Source of the DNA: Sambucus nigra
Lineage: Eukaryota > Streptophyta > Magnoliopsida > Dipsacales > Adoxaceae
Length of the DNA stretch: 64,000 nucleotides
Assembly: GCA_949130495.1 (NCBI GenBank)
Contig: OX422208.1
Coordinates: 400,265,885-400,329,884, forward strand
Reading direction: 5' to 3'
Shown piece after piece: positions 19,687 to 31,395 of the stretch (the stretch's first letter is position 1; every line of letters starts with the position of its first letter). The notes under the pieces are model-generated. The model was given only the letters and a program-made list of their open reading frames with translations. It searched no databases and had not been told where the DNA came from. The translations under genes were made by a program, and so were the position numbers.

Positions 19687-21565
19687 CTATTCTATTGGTT
19701 TCTTTCCTTCAAATTTAGGTATAGGATCCATTCCAACTGGAGGATCATATAAAGCAAAAGAAGAGTTGATAAAATTCAAATCTTGCAGCATTCTGGTGTT
19801 ACTCGAACTTGGTCGGCCAAGCAGATGTTGAGGCCGGGATATCTCAAAATCTTTATAAAGATTGTAGTAACCAAGGTATTTGGAAATCAACCACTGAGGA
19901 ATGGAGTGGACTCGAATCCAGCTAACATCTAGTTTGAAAGGAGGTACTGGAAGATCAAGTAATCCAGGCTCATACCAATCCCATAACTCTGATCCTGGTT
20001 CGACCTTCATCACAGTTAAAGAATTCAACCATCCCTGTTTGTATCCATCATTGTTTGATTGTTTCAACTTGGCATTAACATGGCATAAAGATTCATTATA
20101 TCCCCCCATCCAAAACTTTTGGGGCTACTTATGGAATTGATAAGTCAATCTTTCAACATGCTGATGAAGCCTCTTTACCAAGTGTTATTTACTCTCCAAC
20201 GCAAAACTCTGATTGGAAAGTTGGTTGATAAGAGTTCGAATTTTTTGGGACATCTCAACTAAAGCTTGTTTTTTTGCCTTTAGTTGAGCAACTTGATTTT
20301 CTAAAGCTTATTCAGTCCTAGTCTCTTCAAGGATACTCCGACCATCTCTAGCTCTACCCAGAGAAGAGGATGTAGGTTTGACTTTTCTCAAAGTTTTTAA
20401 TTCTTCCCTGAAATAGACATTCTTAGTCTCCAAAAAAGAAAAACCTTCATCATTAAGTAGGACCAGAGCTCCAGATGAAGCAACAGATTTTAGTTGTCTC
20501 AGTTCTTCTCTTAAAATAATATTTTCCGCCTCCAGCAGCTTAACAATGTTTCAAGGCTCCTCAACTTCAAGTTTTAGCACACTCTCTTTCTTGTTATGGG
20601 ATGAAATAAATTTTTTTATAACCCCGATCAACACTCAACTGTTGGTACTTCTTCTCATAATCTTCATGCAGAAGAGCAGTGGCTTCCTTGTGTTGAAATT
20701 GAAGTTCTTCGATCACTCCTTGGAGATCCTCAATTATTTCATAGTAAGCAACGCTACTTGCAACAACTTGATCAAGTAGACATCTTAAATATTGGTAAGC
20801 ATTAATTTCTCGCTCAGAGGCATCAGACCAAAGAATATCAATTATTTGTGCTTCAGTAAAATCTGCACGACCATCTTTGAAGTAATCAGTACACTTATTC
20901 ATTAAGTCTATATCATGAGCTGACAACAGTTCCATACTAGCAATGAACTAGCAAGGAAAAGTAAAACTAGATCAACAACAGTACAGCTATATTGAACAGG
21001 TAAAGGAGAAACTCATAATAAATACAAAGTCCATTTTATTGATCATAAGAAAAGAGGGTACTACCAAAGATACAAAGCAAAAGGGACAAACGATGAAAAG
21101 CAACAAATTGCCGAATAATTCTATACCTTCTCCTTATTCCCTATAACATCCCCGACTATTTTTTAAGAAGGAATTAGTTGATCGGAGGGCAGCTGATATG
21201 GCTCGATAGAAGTTATTATCTACTGAACTTACTCAGAGGACTGAGGGATTATGGCAACAGGTGTTTGATCTACTATCAACAAAGAAGATTAATTAAATCC
21301 AGCTTCATCTTCTTCTTCTTCTTCAATAGAAGGAGGAGGGCCATGGACATATCTCTGAAATAGTTTAGAATCTTCATCAACGTTCAACTCCTTCAATGCT
21401 GCAACCCATCCATCCCTGAAGCACTTCAAACTTGCATACTCCATTTGACTAGAGGCAGCAGTTCTATCTTTGTTCTACCCTTTGTCCCAACCAGAGCTAA
21501 ATAACTTCTTCACAATAACTTTTCTCTTCGCCCTCTTTAAAGAAGAATTTTCCCTAAGAAGCGAC
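19687..21565 (-). pseudogene. Antisense extra-ORF gene of G1 (5' truncated)
   Basis: Lies opposite to gag-pol between integrase and the (lost) 3' LTR. From the 5' side on minus: a fragment matching the FRDGWV block of the 39578-43215 gene (21380-21560), then a spacer ending in an intron-like acceptor just before MELLSAHDIDLMNKCTDYFK (20935). A coiled-coil-like stretch follows (LQGVIEELQFQHKEATALLH), then a degenerate linker and the conserved C-terminal domain (20109-19687) with GYKQGWLNSLTVM, LPVPPFKLDVSWI, SIPQWLISKYLGYYN and RPQHLLGRP. It ends KKPIE, as in the 43215 copy. I do not recognise the C-terminal domain as any enzyme. Family knowledge: Tat-lineage elements often carry such additional ORFs. 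Confidence 0.78.
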
Positions 21566-22537
21566 TTCGAGAGAGGTTTTTCTGGATTCGCTGAGAGTGA
21601 TCTCTATAAGATTTGGGATCTCTTTGCAATGAGGTCAATTCATCCTTTTTACAGGACCAGGGCATTGGCGATCGACATAGCCTTGTTCCTGCCATTCGGC
21701 AGGTGTGTTTAGGCACACTGCTGATAGGCAGGGTCTGGGACCTGCCGTTTGACAGTGTCTTTTAGGACTTTTTGGAAAATTGGTCGTAGAACGCAAATCA
21801 TTGATCAGAATCATGCACGGGGTGGACCGTTGGAAAGGTAATTCAGATACCTTCAAAAGTCCTTTGGATTGCTCTCGGGTTTGAGAGTTGACTTTGGGTC
21901 AAATATGGCTTGGAAGCATTCATCAGTCCATTGGACGGGGAATCGTCGAACGCAAACGAATCGTTCTTCCGCATGGTAAGTCCGAATCATGCACAAGGCG
22001 GACATCTAGAAAGGTTAGGAGATCTAATTCGACAATCCAAAGAGTTTTATCAGGTTCAAGGAGTTGACTTTGGTCAACTGGGCCCTGGAAGCATTTGGTG
22101 ACGTTTCAGAGTCAAACGAATTATTTCTCCGTACCGTAAGTTAGAATCGCGCACGGGACAGATCGTTGTAAAGGGGTTTCAGTTCTCTTTGAGAATTCAT
22201 TCAGTCTCGATCAAGATGAAGAACTGACCTTGGTCAAATGGAGCCTGGGAGCGCCCAATGGCCTCCTGATTGAGTTTAAGGGGAAATGGGTCGTTCGTCC
22301 GCATGGTAGGTCAGAATCGTGCACAGGATGGACCGTTGGAAAGGGGTTTCAGTGAAATTTAAAGATTCATTCAGTCTTGATCGAGCTGAAGAGTTTGACT
22401 TTTGGTCAAACGGAGCCTGGGAATGCTCGATGGCTTTTAGGTCAGTACTCGGGGTATGACCTGGATCTGCAGTGATGAGGGGAGGTGCTAGGGACCTAAG
22501 GAGAGGTTAGGGGGGGTAACAAAATTGGGTGTCTACA
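21566..22537 (-). repeat. LTR of G2, with internal tandem repeats
   Basis: The right boundary is clear: on minus it begins TGTAGACACCCAATTTTGTT, a typical plant gypsy LTR start. The left end is set only by the end of the G1 antisense gene. Inside are four units of about 160-176 bp, each with a GAATC(A/G)TGCAC block (21808, 21984, 22144, 22314) and a GAGTTGACTTTGGTCAA-type block. The LTR at 52833-54765 has the same four-unit layout. For the minus-strand element G2 this is the 3' LTR. Confidence 0.7.
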
Positions 22538-22559
22538 GATGCTGTCAATCGTAAAGCCG

Positions 22560-24775
22560 AGGCTTTTCATCTTCTCCTAGTATACCCTATTCCCCTTATT
22601 GTTGTATATCCTCTTGGGACAGAGATAAGTGACTCAATGTCTGAGTCATTTGTGTCTACAAACGATAATCAATCCATCTCCCACACCACTCAGAGTGTGG
22701 ATTCTTTTGATGAAGCTATGAGACTCCCTTCGAATGGGTCTGAAGAAGTTGAAGAGTCTTATAGAGCCTCGTCTTCTAACAGGCTGAGTCATTTAATCAA
22801 TTAAACTCTTTTATATATGTTCTCTCATCTCATAATGAGATGAAAGTAGATGTTACGATCCCTCCTCTGCTATGGTTGTCTCTGTATCTACCATTCTGGG
22901 AGAAAACTTCGTAAAAAGTGCTCCTGGTGACGTCCCCCCAGGTATAGTCTCGACTGGAAATACGGATGATGATGATGATGTAGTCAAGGGTACACTTAAC
23001 ACCTCTTGTGTTAAATCGTATGTCAAAACAATCGCTAAAGTTGATCTTTTAATTTGGAGACATCTTTATGGCATAGGTCCCTCTGTCACTACGAAAGAAA
23101 CTTTTGAGGACGAGAGAGACCTTTTAGGTCGCGAGCGCAAGGTATGCGTATTTGAGCTGATATTTAAAGTCGGCTTTAGGCTACCCGTGAATCTAGTAGT
23201 ATGATCCATTATGGCTACCCTTGGTCTCAGCTGTGCTCATCTTTAACCAAATTCTTTGAGGGTAATTATTGGTTTCGTTACTCTCTGTAAATTAGTTCAC
23301 CATAAAGATCTTCGAGTTGGCATTTCTAGGGGATGTTATACTGTCTCGTCCCCCAAAACTCAGCTTGGATACTACCATCTCTTAGACAGGAAGCCTACAA
23401 AGAAATCTCTACTTGTTACTCAGACCTCCAACCATAATTGGAAACCTCATTATTATTTCATTTCTAGGGCATGGGAATTCGGCCCTGATTCTACCTTTAA
23501 CGCCTTTGAGCCCCGAGTTTCCCAACGATGGGCCCCCCAATGTTGGCCAAATTAGATCCAAGATTAAGAATTAAAGCCACCTAGGATGTGGAGAAAGTTA
23601 AAAAATAGGGCAAGGAGGGGCGTATTATAAAATTTGAGTTGTTGATGGCCTCATATTTTTTATAGCATACTAGTCTAGGGGTTGACTCCTTAACTGAGTT
23701 ATGTAAGTATTCCACTTTTTCTAACTGTTGTTTCATAATTTTTCTACATAAATTAATGATCTCATCTTATCCATTATAGACCAACCCCTAATACATCTTA
23801 AGCCGTTTGGAGGATGGCAACCCTAAGTTTGACTGGCTTGCTAAATAAGGTGGGCAAGAAGATAACACCCACTCCTTATACCAAAAAATCAATGGTTATC
23901 AATCCCAGCCAAGTCGAGGGGTCGAAGAAATAGAAAGAAGTTCAGGAAGATCTCCCTACATCTCAGAGGAACAAAAAGAGAAAATACATCCAAGGCTGGG
24001 ACAAATCAGACCACTCCTATCTCTTCTGAGGACGCTCTGGCAGATCGTCTGGGGAACCTCAAAATCAACCCTGATTCTTTTCTGGGGGATAAGACCAAAT
24101 ATTTTGGGGATGTCTACTCTATAACATCGGAGCCTGAGATCCGATTTTTGGAAGCCACCAACATTTCTTTTATAAATTATTTTGTCTTTCACAAGGCCAT
24201 CCATGTAAATTCCTATGCCCTTTCCTATTCTTGAATATTTTTCTGTGATGTCGTCTCGTATTGACATCTCTTCTTCTATGTACGCCCCCATCTATCTACA
24301 AAAAAATCCATCAATGGGTAGAAGAGAAGATCCTTGAGATCTGGCAGGATCATCCTTCCATCAGAAATTACGAGACTCGAAAAAAATGCATCACAGGGTT
24401 GGAATCTGAGATTGAGAGCTTAAACCATCAACATACTGAGGATATCAACATGTTAAACACAAACCAAGTTGAGGCAGTAAAGGCATTGATTAACAAACAT
24501 TTACAGAGATTGCTGAAAAAGTGCAAGCCGCATTGACAAGGCTCTTGAAGAGGCTCAAAAGAGGGTTGTTGAAGACTTTAATTCTTCAGAGTAGTTCTTA
24601 GGATATAGTCTGAAATACCTTGAAAGAGGAGCCTATACTTCTTTTCGATGGGCCACACTCAAATTTCTTGACATCCCCCACCTATCAGAACATCTTAAAG
24701 CCTTTATCCTGGATGAGCCTTTTGCAATAACAGCCCTGAGCCAAATGAAGGGTCGTCACAAAAGTAGAAGAGACT
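22560..24775 (+). pseudogene. Antisense extra-ORF gene of G2
   Basis: On plus, opposite to G2 gag-pol. The N-terminal part (22872-23555) contains an acidic Asp run, then VCVFELIFKVGFRLPVNLVV and, after a stop, LRVIIGFVTLCKLV. That spacing resembles the Transposase_28 (putative gypsy type transposon) domain seen in 39578-40126. HYYFISRAWEFGPDSTFNAF follows. Later parts (24261-24775) are helical and charged, with LESEIESLNHQHTEDINMLN and a terminal block WATLKFLDIPHLSEHLKAFI. Frames change at least five times. The relation to the 39578 gene is by position, architecture and the N-terminal domain only; the C-terminal block PPFKLD is not found here. Function unknown. Confidence 0.6.
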
Positions 24776-25189
24776 AAAACTGCAGGTGATGTTGAGGCCA
24801 AAAGAAATGTTGCTGGGGATAGGCAGTCCCCTTCCAAAACTGTGACTCAACTGTGGATGAGATGAACCCGAGCTTAGGTCTTTTTATTTATATGGTTTAG
24901 CTTCTGTGGTCTAATGCCCTTTCGAATGTAGCACTTTGACAATTTATGATATTTGGTTATTGTATTATGATATTATGCATGTGAACACCTCTATTCTTGA
25001 ACAATTTGGTTACACCTCTGAATGAAAATTGCCAATATTACTTATTCTCGTCATCTTCTCTTGTAATGTCATGTTCTCTTATATGATTATAAAATGGCCT
25101 TAATCTGAGATTACCAATTTTATGGTATCCTTATTAAATCGCTTATCATCTTTGGATGAGATGACCATAACTAATTAAATGATTTTCGA
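24776..25189. other. Spacer before the 148-bp array
   Basis: AT-rich and non-coding. The last 100 bases weakly resemble the 148-bp unit, so the array probably began further left and decayed. Confidence 0.45.
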
Positions 25190-26240
25190 ATTCAAATGTT
25201 AATCCATCAAATTATGGTGTTAATATTACAGGTCCCCTCTCGTCGTTTTGAGAGTGTATGGATGATTACTACCTCTTCCTACACTGTCGTCTTGATCGAC
25301 ATATATTTTCACCAATTTAATCATGCTAAGATAAATCATGATTGAATTTAAATTCACCAAATTATGTTGTTATATCACAAGTCCCCTCTCATCATTTTGA
25401 GATTGTAAGGATGAGTGTTACCTTGTCCTACACTATCCTCTCGACCGAGAGAGATTTTCACCAAATTAATGATCTTAAGATAAACCATGATTGAATTTGA
25501 ATTCATTGAATTATGGTGTTATATCACAAGTCCCCTCTTGTCGTTTTGAGAGTGTATGAACGAATGTTACGTCATCCTACGCTGTTGTCTCGGTTGAGAG
25601 AGCTTTTGACCAAATTAATGCTGTTAAGATAAACCATGATTGAATTTGAATTCACCAAATTATGGTGTTATATAACAAGTCCCCTCTCATTATTTTAAGG
25701 GTTTATGGACGAATGCTACCTCATCCCACACTATCATCTCGGCTAAGAGAGCTTTCACAAAATTAATGATGTTAAGATAAACCATGATTTAGTTTGAAAT
25801 GACCAAATTATGGTGTTATATCATAAGTCCCCTATCATCATTTTGAGAGTATATGGATGAATTCTACCTCGTTCTACACTGTTGCCTCGGTAGAGAGAGC
25901 TTTAACCAAATTAATGATGTTAAGATAAACCATGATTGCATTTGAATTCACTAAATTATGGTGTTATATCACAAGTCCCCTCTCATCATTTTGAGAGTGT
26001 ATGGATGAATGCTACCTCGTCCTAAACTGTCATCTTGATCGAGAGATCTTTCACTAAATTAATTATGTTAAGATAAACCATGATTGAATTTGAATTCACC
26101 TAATTATGATGTTGTATGATAAGTCCCCTCTTGTCGTTTTGAGAGTGTATGGGTGAACGATACCTCATCCTATACTGTCGTCTCGACCGAGAGAGCTTAT
26201 TGCCAAATTAATGATGGTAAGATAATTTTCCCCGCTCTTG
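25190..26240 (-). repeat. 148-149 bp satellite-like tandem array in G2
   Basis: Seven units are marked by the block AAGTCCCCTCTCATCATTTT; its GTCCCC starts at 25232, 25381, 25530, 25679, 25827, 25975 and 26123. Spacing is 149, 149, 149, 148, 148, 148. Each unit also holds GATAAACCATGATTGAATTT and ACCAAATTATGGTGTTATAT. An eighth, degraded unit ends near 26240. The array sits in the 3' untranslated part of G2, next to integrase. Confidence 0.93.
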
Positions 26241-26479
26241 GTGTTATTGAGAATCCATGGACGAGGTTAGCCCCATCGGGATGTCATTAAGTGTAAGGTA
26301 ATGTTACTTCACCACATAAGTGATGCTCCATAGCTTAGGATGAACTGAAATATAAAATCTAAACTACTCATACAACAAGAATAGGAGAGATCACTTGCAA
26401 TTTTTCATTCATAACTTTTCTTCTCGTACAATGATACAATGATAGAATAAACTTATATAATATCCCACTGATAATACTT

Positions 26480-27600
26480 CTTTAGATGATCAGCATTCCA
26501 AGGATTGGAGAATATCTCTCCCTCCAAATTCTCGATCGGATACATTCCAAGAACTACCTCTTTTGTTACCCTGAGGGACTATGCCAATTAGGATGAAGTT
26601 CGTTTTGCTTTTGCTAAGGCTTATTGAAAACCAAGTCTCCTAGTGCTAATGGCCTAGCCTTCACTCTTTTGTTGAAGAATCTGGTAGTTTTCTGCTAATA
26701 GGTTGTTTGTCTAAACTCTGTGTCTTCTCTCCTATTTTCAATAAGGTCTAGATCTAAATTCCTCTCTTCATCATTTGCTTCTGGTTCATAGATTTGAACC
26801 TTATGGTTTGGTAGACCAATTTTTGTAGAGATCACTGCCTCTGAGCTGTAGGCAAGCATGAAAGGGGTTTATCCTGTCGAAGTTCTCTCTGTCGTCGTGT
26901 ATGCCCACATGAAAACATGCACTTCATCAGTCCAAAGACTCTTGGAATCTTATAATTTCTTCTTAAATTCGTCCAATATGGTTCTATTAGTCACCTCTTT
27001 TTGTCCATTTACGTGAGGTTATCCTAGAGCTAAGTAAAACTCCTTGATGCCGACCCTCTTATAATAGGCCTCCAAAGATGAGTTTTTAAACTATTTACTA
27101 TTGTCCGAGATGAGGGTATGAGATACACCATATCTACAAATGATGTTTGTCGAAATAAACATGAAGGTATTCATATCGATAATTGTTATCATGGCCTCTA
27201 CCTCAACCCATTTGGAGAAATAGTCAATCGCCACGATGAGATACCTGCAGTTTCCAGTTTCCCTCGGCAAGGGTCCTACCAAATAAATTCCCAAAATAGT
27301 AAATGGATAAGGAGAGGTAATAGAATATAGAGGACGATGTAGTTGGTGAGTGATGCTGGCATATCCCTAACATTTATCACACTTCTTCACATAACTGGTC
27401 TCATCCCTGGCCAAGGTCGGCCACCAAAACCCCTGTGTGACAACTCTCTTTGCTAGCGATATCCCTCCAATATGTCTAGAATAATCAGCTTCATGTATGT
27501 ATTCCATCTCTAGCGGATGGACATTTGGAGCGAAGGGAGGAGAAATCCTTTCTTATATAACACATTCCCGATGACTGAGAATTTAGCTCATTTGTACCTT
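26480..27600 (-). pseudogene. Integrase of G2
   Basis: On minus: remnants of the zinc domain (27370-27560), then the core with IYLVGPLPRETGNCRYLIVA, IDYFSKWVEVEAM (Asp) and CRYGVSHTLISDNSK (Asp). VNGQKEVTNRTILDEFKKKL (Glu) and MWAYTTTERTSTG follow, then TPFMLAYSSEAVISTKIGLP and the C-terminal DTEFRQTTY...KTTRFFNKRVKARPL. Stops and frame changes occur about every 100-200 bases outside 27091-27294. It is followed on the left by non-coding sequence and the 148-bp array. Confidence 0.85.
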
Positions 27601-28330
27601 AGATTCTTCCTTTCTAACTTTGAGTCTGGTAGTTCACCATCTATACCAGACAAGATATTCCATCCAAGATTTACCTATCTCAAGGTTTAAGCAAAACTCA
27701 ATCATGTTGTCCTCTTCCTCAATGCTTGGTCAGTGTAGGATCTCTATCGGCACCGATATTCTAATTTCTATCCTGGTTGCTGATGCTAGTTTTGCCAGTG
27801 CATCGGCTAGGCCAATTCCTAGCTGAGGAATCCTCTTCAGTTTCACCTCCCTGAAGTTTTTTAATGTTGCTTTTAACCTAGCTAGGTATCTGGCCATTCT
27901 CTATCCCTTTGCTTCATACACTCCTAGAATTTAGTTCACTACCAGCATAGAGTCCCTCTGAACCATCAAGTGGCCGACATTCAGTGCTTTAGCGAGGTAA
28001 AAACCTTCAAGGAGCTCTTTATACTCAAATTCATTATTTGATGCCTTGAATTTAAATCTCAAAGCTTACTCTATATCTGTTTCGTTTGAAGCCAACATTG
28101 TCACGCCCGTTCCACTCCCAGCCTCACAAGAAGAACCGTCAATAATAAGGCACCACACAATATATATTTTTTTAGAGAAATTGCCTTCTTCTAAGACTCC
28201 ATTCTTGAAAATAAATTTTTATTCTTCATTCTTGGCCATCGCTGTCCTGGACTTACTTATATCGACTTTATCCAGGTTAGGACTGCCCCTTTGGGTCTCA
28301 TTCGGTTGATTTATAATATCATTTGCATCG
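27601..28330 (-). pseudogene. Second (archaeal-type) RNase H of G2
   Basis: On minus: DGSSCEAGSGTGVTMLAS (first Asp), ALRFKFKASNNEFEYKELLE (Glu in NEFEY), then VQRDSMLVVN (Asp) and LADALAKLASATRIEI (terminal Asp). All four catalytic positions are recognisable. It is broken by stops near 28065, 27930 and elsewhere. The plus-strand open frames here (27620-27826, 28046-28309) are antisense shadows. Confidence 0.8.
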
Positions 28331-28374
28331 ATGGCCTCATCCCATGTGAACTCAGCTATAAAATTAGCTAGATC

Positions 28375-29720
28375 CTATACCTTAATGGTTATCATCGACT
28401 GATAAACGATGTAGAATTCCCCCAACTCTATAGAACATGCTATCAACCTACTCGATTTCTTAGGTTTACGGATGACCTGCCTAAGAGGAGAGTTTGTTAA
28501 GACAACCATTGTATGGTCCTGGTCGTAGGGTTTCATCTTTATGGATTCTTGAATGAGAGCATAAACCAATTTATCCATTTTTGGATATCTCTGCTCGGCC
28601 CCTTGAAGAGCCTTGCTATTGAAATAGACTAACTTCTGGACACCCTCATCATTTTTCATAATAATTGCACTGATAGACAACTCAAACACGGCCAGGTACA
28701 AATACATATTTTCTCCCAGAATAGGCCTTGACAATAAGAGTGGGGAGTTGAGGCAGACCTTCAACTCCTGAAAGGCCTTCTCACACTCTTCACTCCATTC
28801 AAAAGCTTTTGTCAGCAACTTGAAGAATGGTAGACACTTGTCTTTGCCCTTGCCCTTAATACGAATCTATTTAGCATTGCGACTCGTCCAATAAAACTAT
28901 GGATATATTTTATGGTCTTAGGAATCTTCATCTCCATCAAGGCTTTTATTTTTTTGGGGTTAGACTCTATCCCCCATTGATTGACAATAAAACCCAAGAG
29001 CTTGCCTACTTTGATTCTGAAAACACACTTTGAGGGATTCAACTTCATCCGATATTCATTCATCATGTTGAAAGTTTGGTGTAGGTCGCACACATGTGTC
29101 TTGGCCTTGAGATTATTAGTGAGCATGCCGTTAACGTATACCTCCATGGTATTTCCAATCTGATCCTCAAATATTTTATTTACCATCCTCTAGTATGTAG
29201 CCACGGTGTTCTTGAGGCCGAAGGGAATTACCTTTTATCAATACATACCTTTATTCATGATGATCGAGGTCTTCTCGACATCAGATTGATTCATGAATAT
29301 CTGATTGTAACCCGAATAAGCGTCCCTAATAATTATCACCTCATGCCCCGCCATGGCATCAACCATTTGGTCTATTTTTGACTGAGGGAAGATGTCTTTG
29401 GGGCATGCCTTATTTAAGTCTGTGAAGTCCACACACATCCTCAATTTTCCATTGGCCTTTGGAATAATGACAACATTGGCTAACCCCTCTGGGTAGATAA
29501 CCTCTTTGATGAAGTGAGCCTTTTCTAACTTATTCACCTCGTCTCTTATAACTTTGTATTTATCCCTGAAGTAGGTCCTTCGTCTTTATCTAACTGTCTT
29601 AGGTCCCTTGTATACATTCAATATGTGGAACATAACCTCTGGATCAATTCCCGGCATATCTTCATGACTCCAAGAAAAATGCTTTGTCTCCTCGTCAGGA
29701 GTTTAATAAATTCTTCTTTG
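28375..29720 (-). pseudogene. Reverse transcriptase and RNase H of G2
   Basis: RT on minus: SWSHEDMPGIDPE (about 29690), NKLEKAHFIKEVIYPEGLAN, LRMCVDFTDLNKACPKDIFP and AYSGYNQIFMNQSDVEKTSI. A frame break at 29190-29240 follows, then VYVNGMLTNNLKAKTHVCDL. The catalytic box is YVNG rather than YVDD, so both catalytic Asp residues are lost. MKLNPSKCVFRIKVGKLLGF follows. RNase H (28818-28375) reads TKAFEWSEECEKAFQELKVC, PILGENMYLYLAVFELSISA, VYFNSKALQGAEQRYPKMDK and LTNSPLRQVIRKPKKSSRLI. The RNase H frame is open for 147 residues. Confidence 0.88.
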
Positions 29721-29989
29721 ATCTCTCTCTTTAGGGTTTTGCCGATCTGGATGATTTTTTTTGGCTCGCCCTTATTGAGGACTAACTAAAAAAAAAATCC
29801 TTACTGAGGATAGTGGATTTTACCTCCTCGATAGCTTCACCCTTTTTCAGCTTCATGTTGTCCTTGGGGTCGAGAGTGTCTATGCTGTAAGTAGTGGTGG
29901 CCCTCTCATATGCTTATCTCTCCTCAATCGAATTGAAGCATCATTCACATGCCTCGACCTAGTCACCTTGAAATTCCCCTACTCCATAA

Positions 29990-30390
29990 TGAGTTGGTAA
30001 TTATATCATCTAGTGAACAGTTGAGGGCACAACCTCAAACTCTTTGAGGTCTACTCGTACCATAATTATGTTATATGCTAAATAAACGTTCTCATCCATT
30101 ACGAAGTAACTAATCTTCTTTATGAGACATCTCTGTCACGTCTCCCCCATATTAACATCCATCTCAAAATTGCCAAGGGGTGGAATTTTTCTCCAATAAA
30201 ACCAGCTAGTGGTTGGTGGTATGGGACGAGTCTCTTGTTGCTAAATCCCAAGCCTTCGAAACATTCCCAGAACATTACATCGGCCAAACTGCACCCGTCG
30301 ACCAGTATCCTAAGGACTTCAAACCCATGTACTCTAGTGGTGATCACCAATGGGTCATCATGTGGGGCTAGGATACCCTTGAAATCCAAC
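29990..30390 (-). pseudogene. Aspartic protease of G2
   Basis: On minus: FKGILAPHDDPLVITTRVHG, then the active-site block ILVDGCSLADVMFWECF, where D-G-C-S replaces the usual D-T/G-G-S. VPYHQPLAGFIGEKFHPLA follows. Reading is lost after 30120. Position between gag and RT is as expected. Confidence 0.78.
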
Positions 30391-30392
30391 TT

Positions 30393-31395
30393 TTAAAATC
30401 CAACTACTAGAGTGTTCATATCTACTATCTTCTTCTTCCATGGATTTGAATCAACAACGAGCGAATAGATTACTTTCGACTTCGAAATATCTTTTTCCTC
30501 TGCAACATGAGCCTTATGATCGGCTATCTCTCTACCACTACCGGCTAAACCTCCATATATCATTTTCACATCATGATAAATATAATGCAATCGACCCTTG
30601 GGATCAGTTACTTTTTGTGGTAGGTCATGGTCGGCCTCCTTATCATTATCTCATGCATCATCATCCTTATTCACTAGATTATTAGGTTTATAGTTGTCGT
30701 CTTTTCTCTTTCGGGTATCATCTCGGCCACCCCTCTTATCCACATACTATCTCAATTTCTCATTCTTCAGCATCTTTTCTATTTCATCTTTAAATGAGAA
30801 GCATTTGTCAGTGGTATGGACATGGTCTTAGTTGAATTCACACCATTTACCTCTATCCCTCTTCTGAGGAGGGGCTTTGAGCTTCTCCAGCCATCTCAAG
30901 GACCTATCATTCTTGATTGCATTCTGAAACATTTTTGGTGTGGAATTCAAAGGGGTATAGTCAACGAACTTGTCGTTCGCTGGTCTCTTCTTGTCGTCTT
31001 TGCCTTTTTACTTCTGAAACTTATTTTCATTACTTTCTCCCTTCTCATCGCCTCCCTTGGTAGCCATTGTCTCCTCCGCATTCGTGACCCTCCCGGCCAT
31101 ATCCAGGAGTTCATCCATGATTTTTGAAGGATCCTTGGCTAGCTTCCAGAGGAGCTTTCCTTTCGGTAGACCTCCCATCAGAGTGGTCATTACAATATTC
31201 TCTTCATAGTCTTCCACCTCCAGTTTCTCGTTGTTGAAGCGGATGACAAAGTCTCACAATGATTCATTTTTTCCTTGCTTTACATACAATAAGTGAGTGG
31301 TCTTCTTTCTCTGTTTAACCCCAAATAAGAAGTTATATATGAATGTCTCTGCAAGTTGCTTGAAGTTCTCAATCGCATTCCTTGGGAGAGAAGTT
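30393..31395 (-). pseudogene. gag of G2 (5' truncated)
   Basis: On minus from 31395: SLPRNAIENFKQLAETFIYN, KKTTHLLYVKQGKNESL, FVIRFNNEKLEVEDYEENIV and TLMGGLPKGKLLWKLAKDPS. These are the capsid motifs of plant gypsy gag. A basic linker and a degenerate zinc-knuckle region follow (GKWCEFN-DHVHTTDKCFSF near 30840), then an acidic/basic tail. Sequence upstream of SLPRN does not continue in gag but runs into AT-rich DNA, so the N-terminal capsid part and 5' LTR are missing. Confidence 0.83.

Larger units (their letters stand above)
21566..31395 (-). mobile_element. Ty3/gypsy element G2, Tat/Ogre-like (5' truncated)
   Basis: On minus the order is gag, protease, RT, RNase H, second RNase H, integrase, 148-bp array, extra ORF (on plus, so antisense) and 3' LTR. 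It breaks off inside gag at about 31395; no 5' LTR or PBS is seen. It abuts the truncated 3' end of G1 on its left. Confidence 0.85.

Noticed and set aside
27620..28309. Plus-strand open frames 27620-27826 and 28046-28309
   Set aside because: They are the reverse of the second RNase H of G2, whose motifs read clearly on minus.
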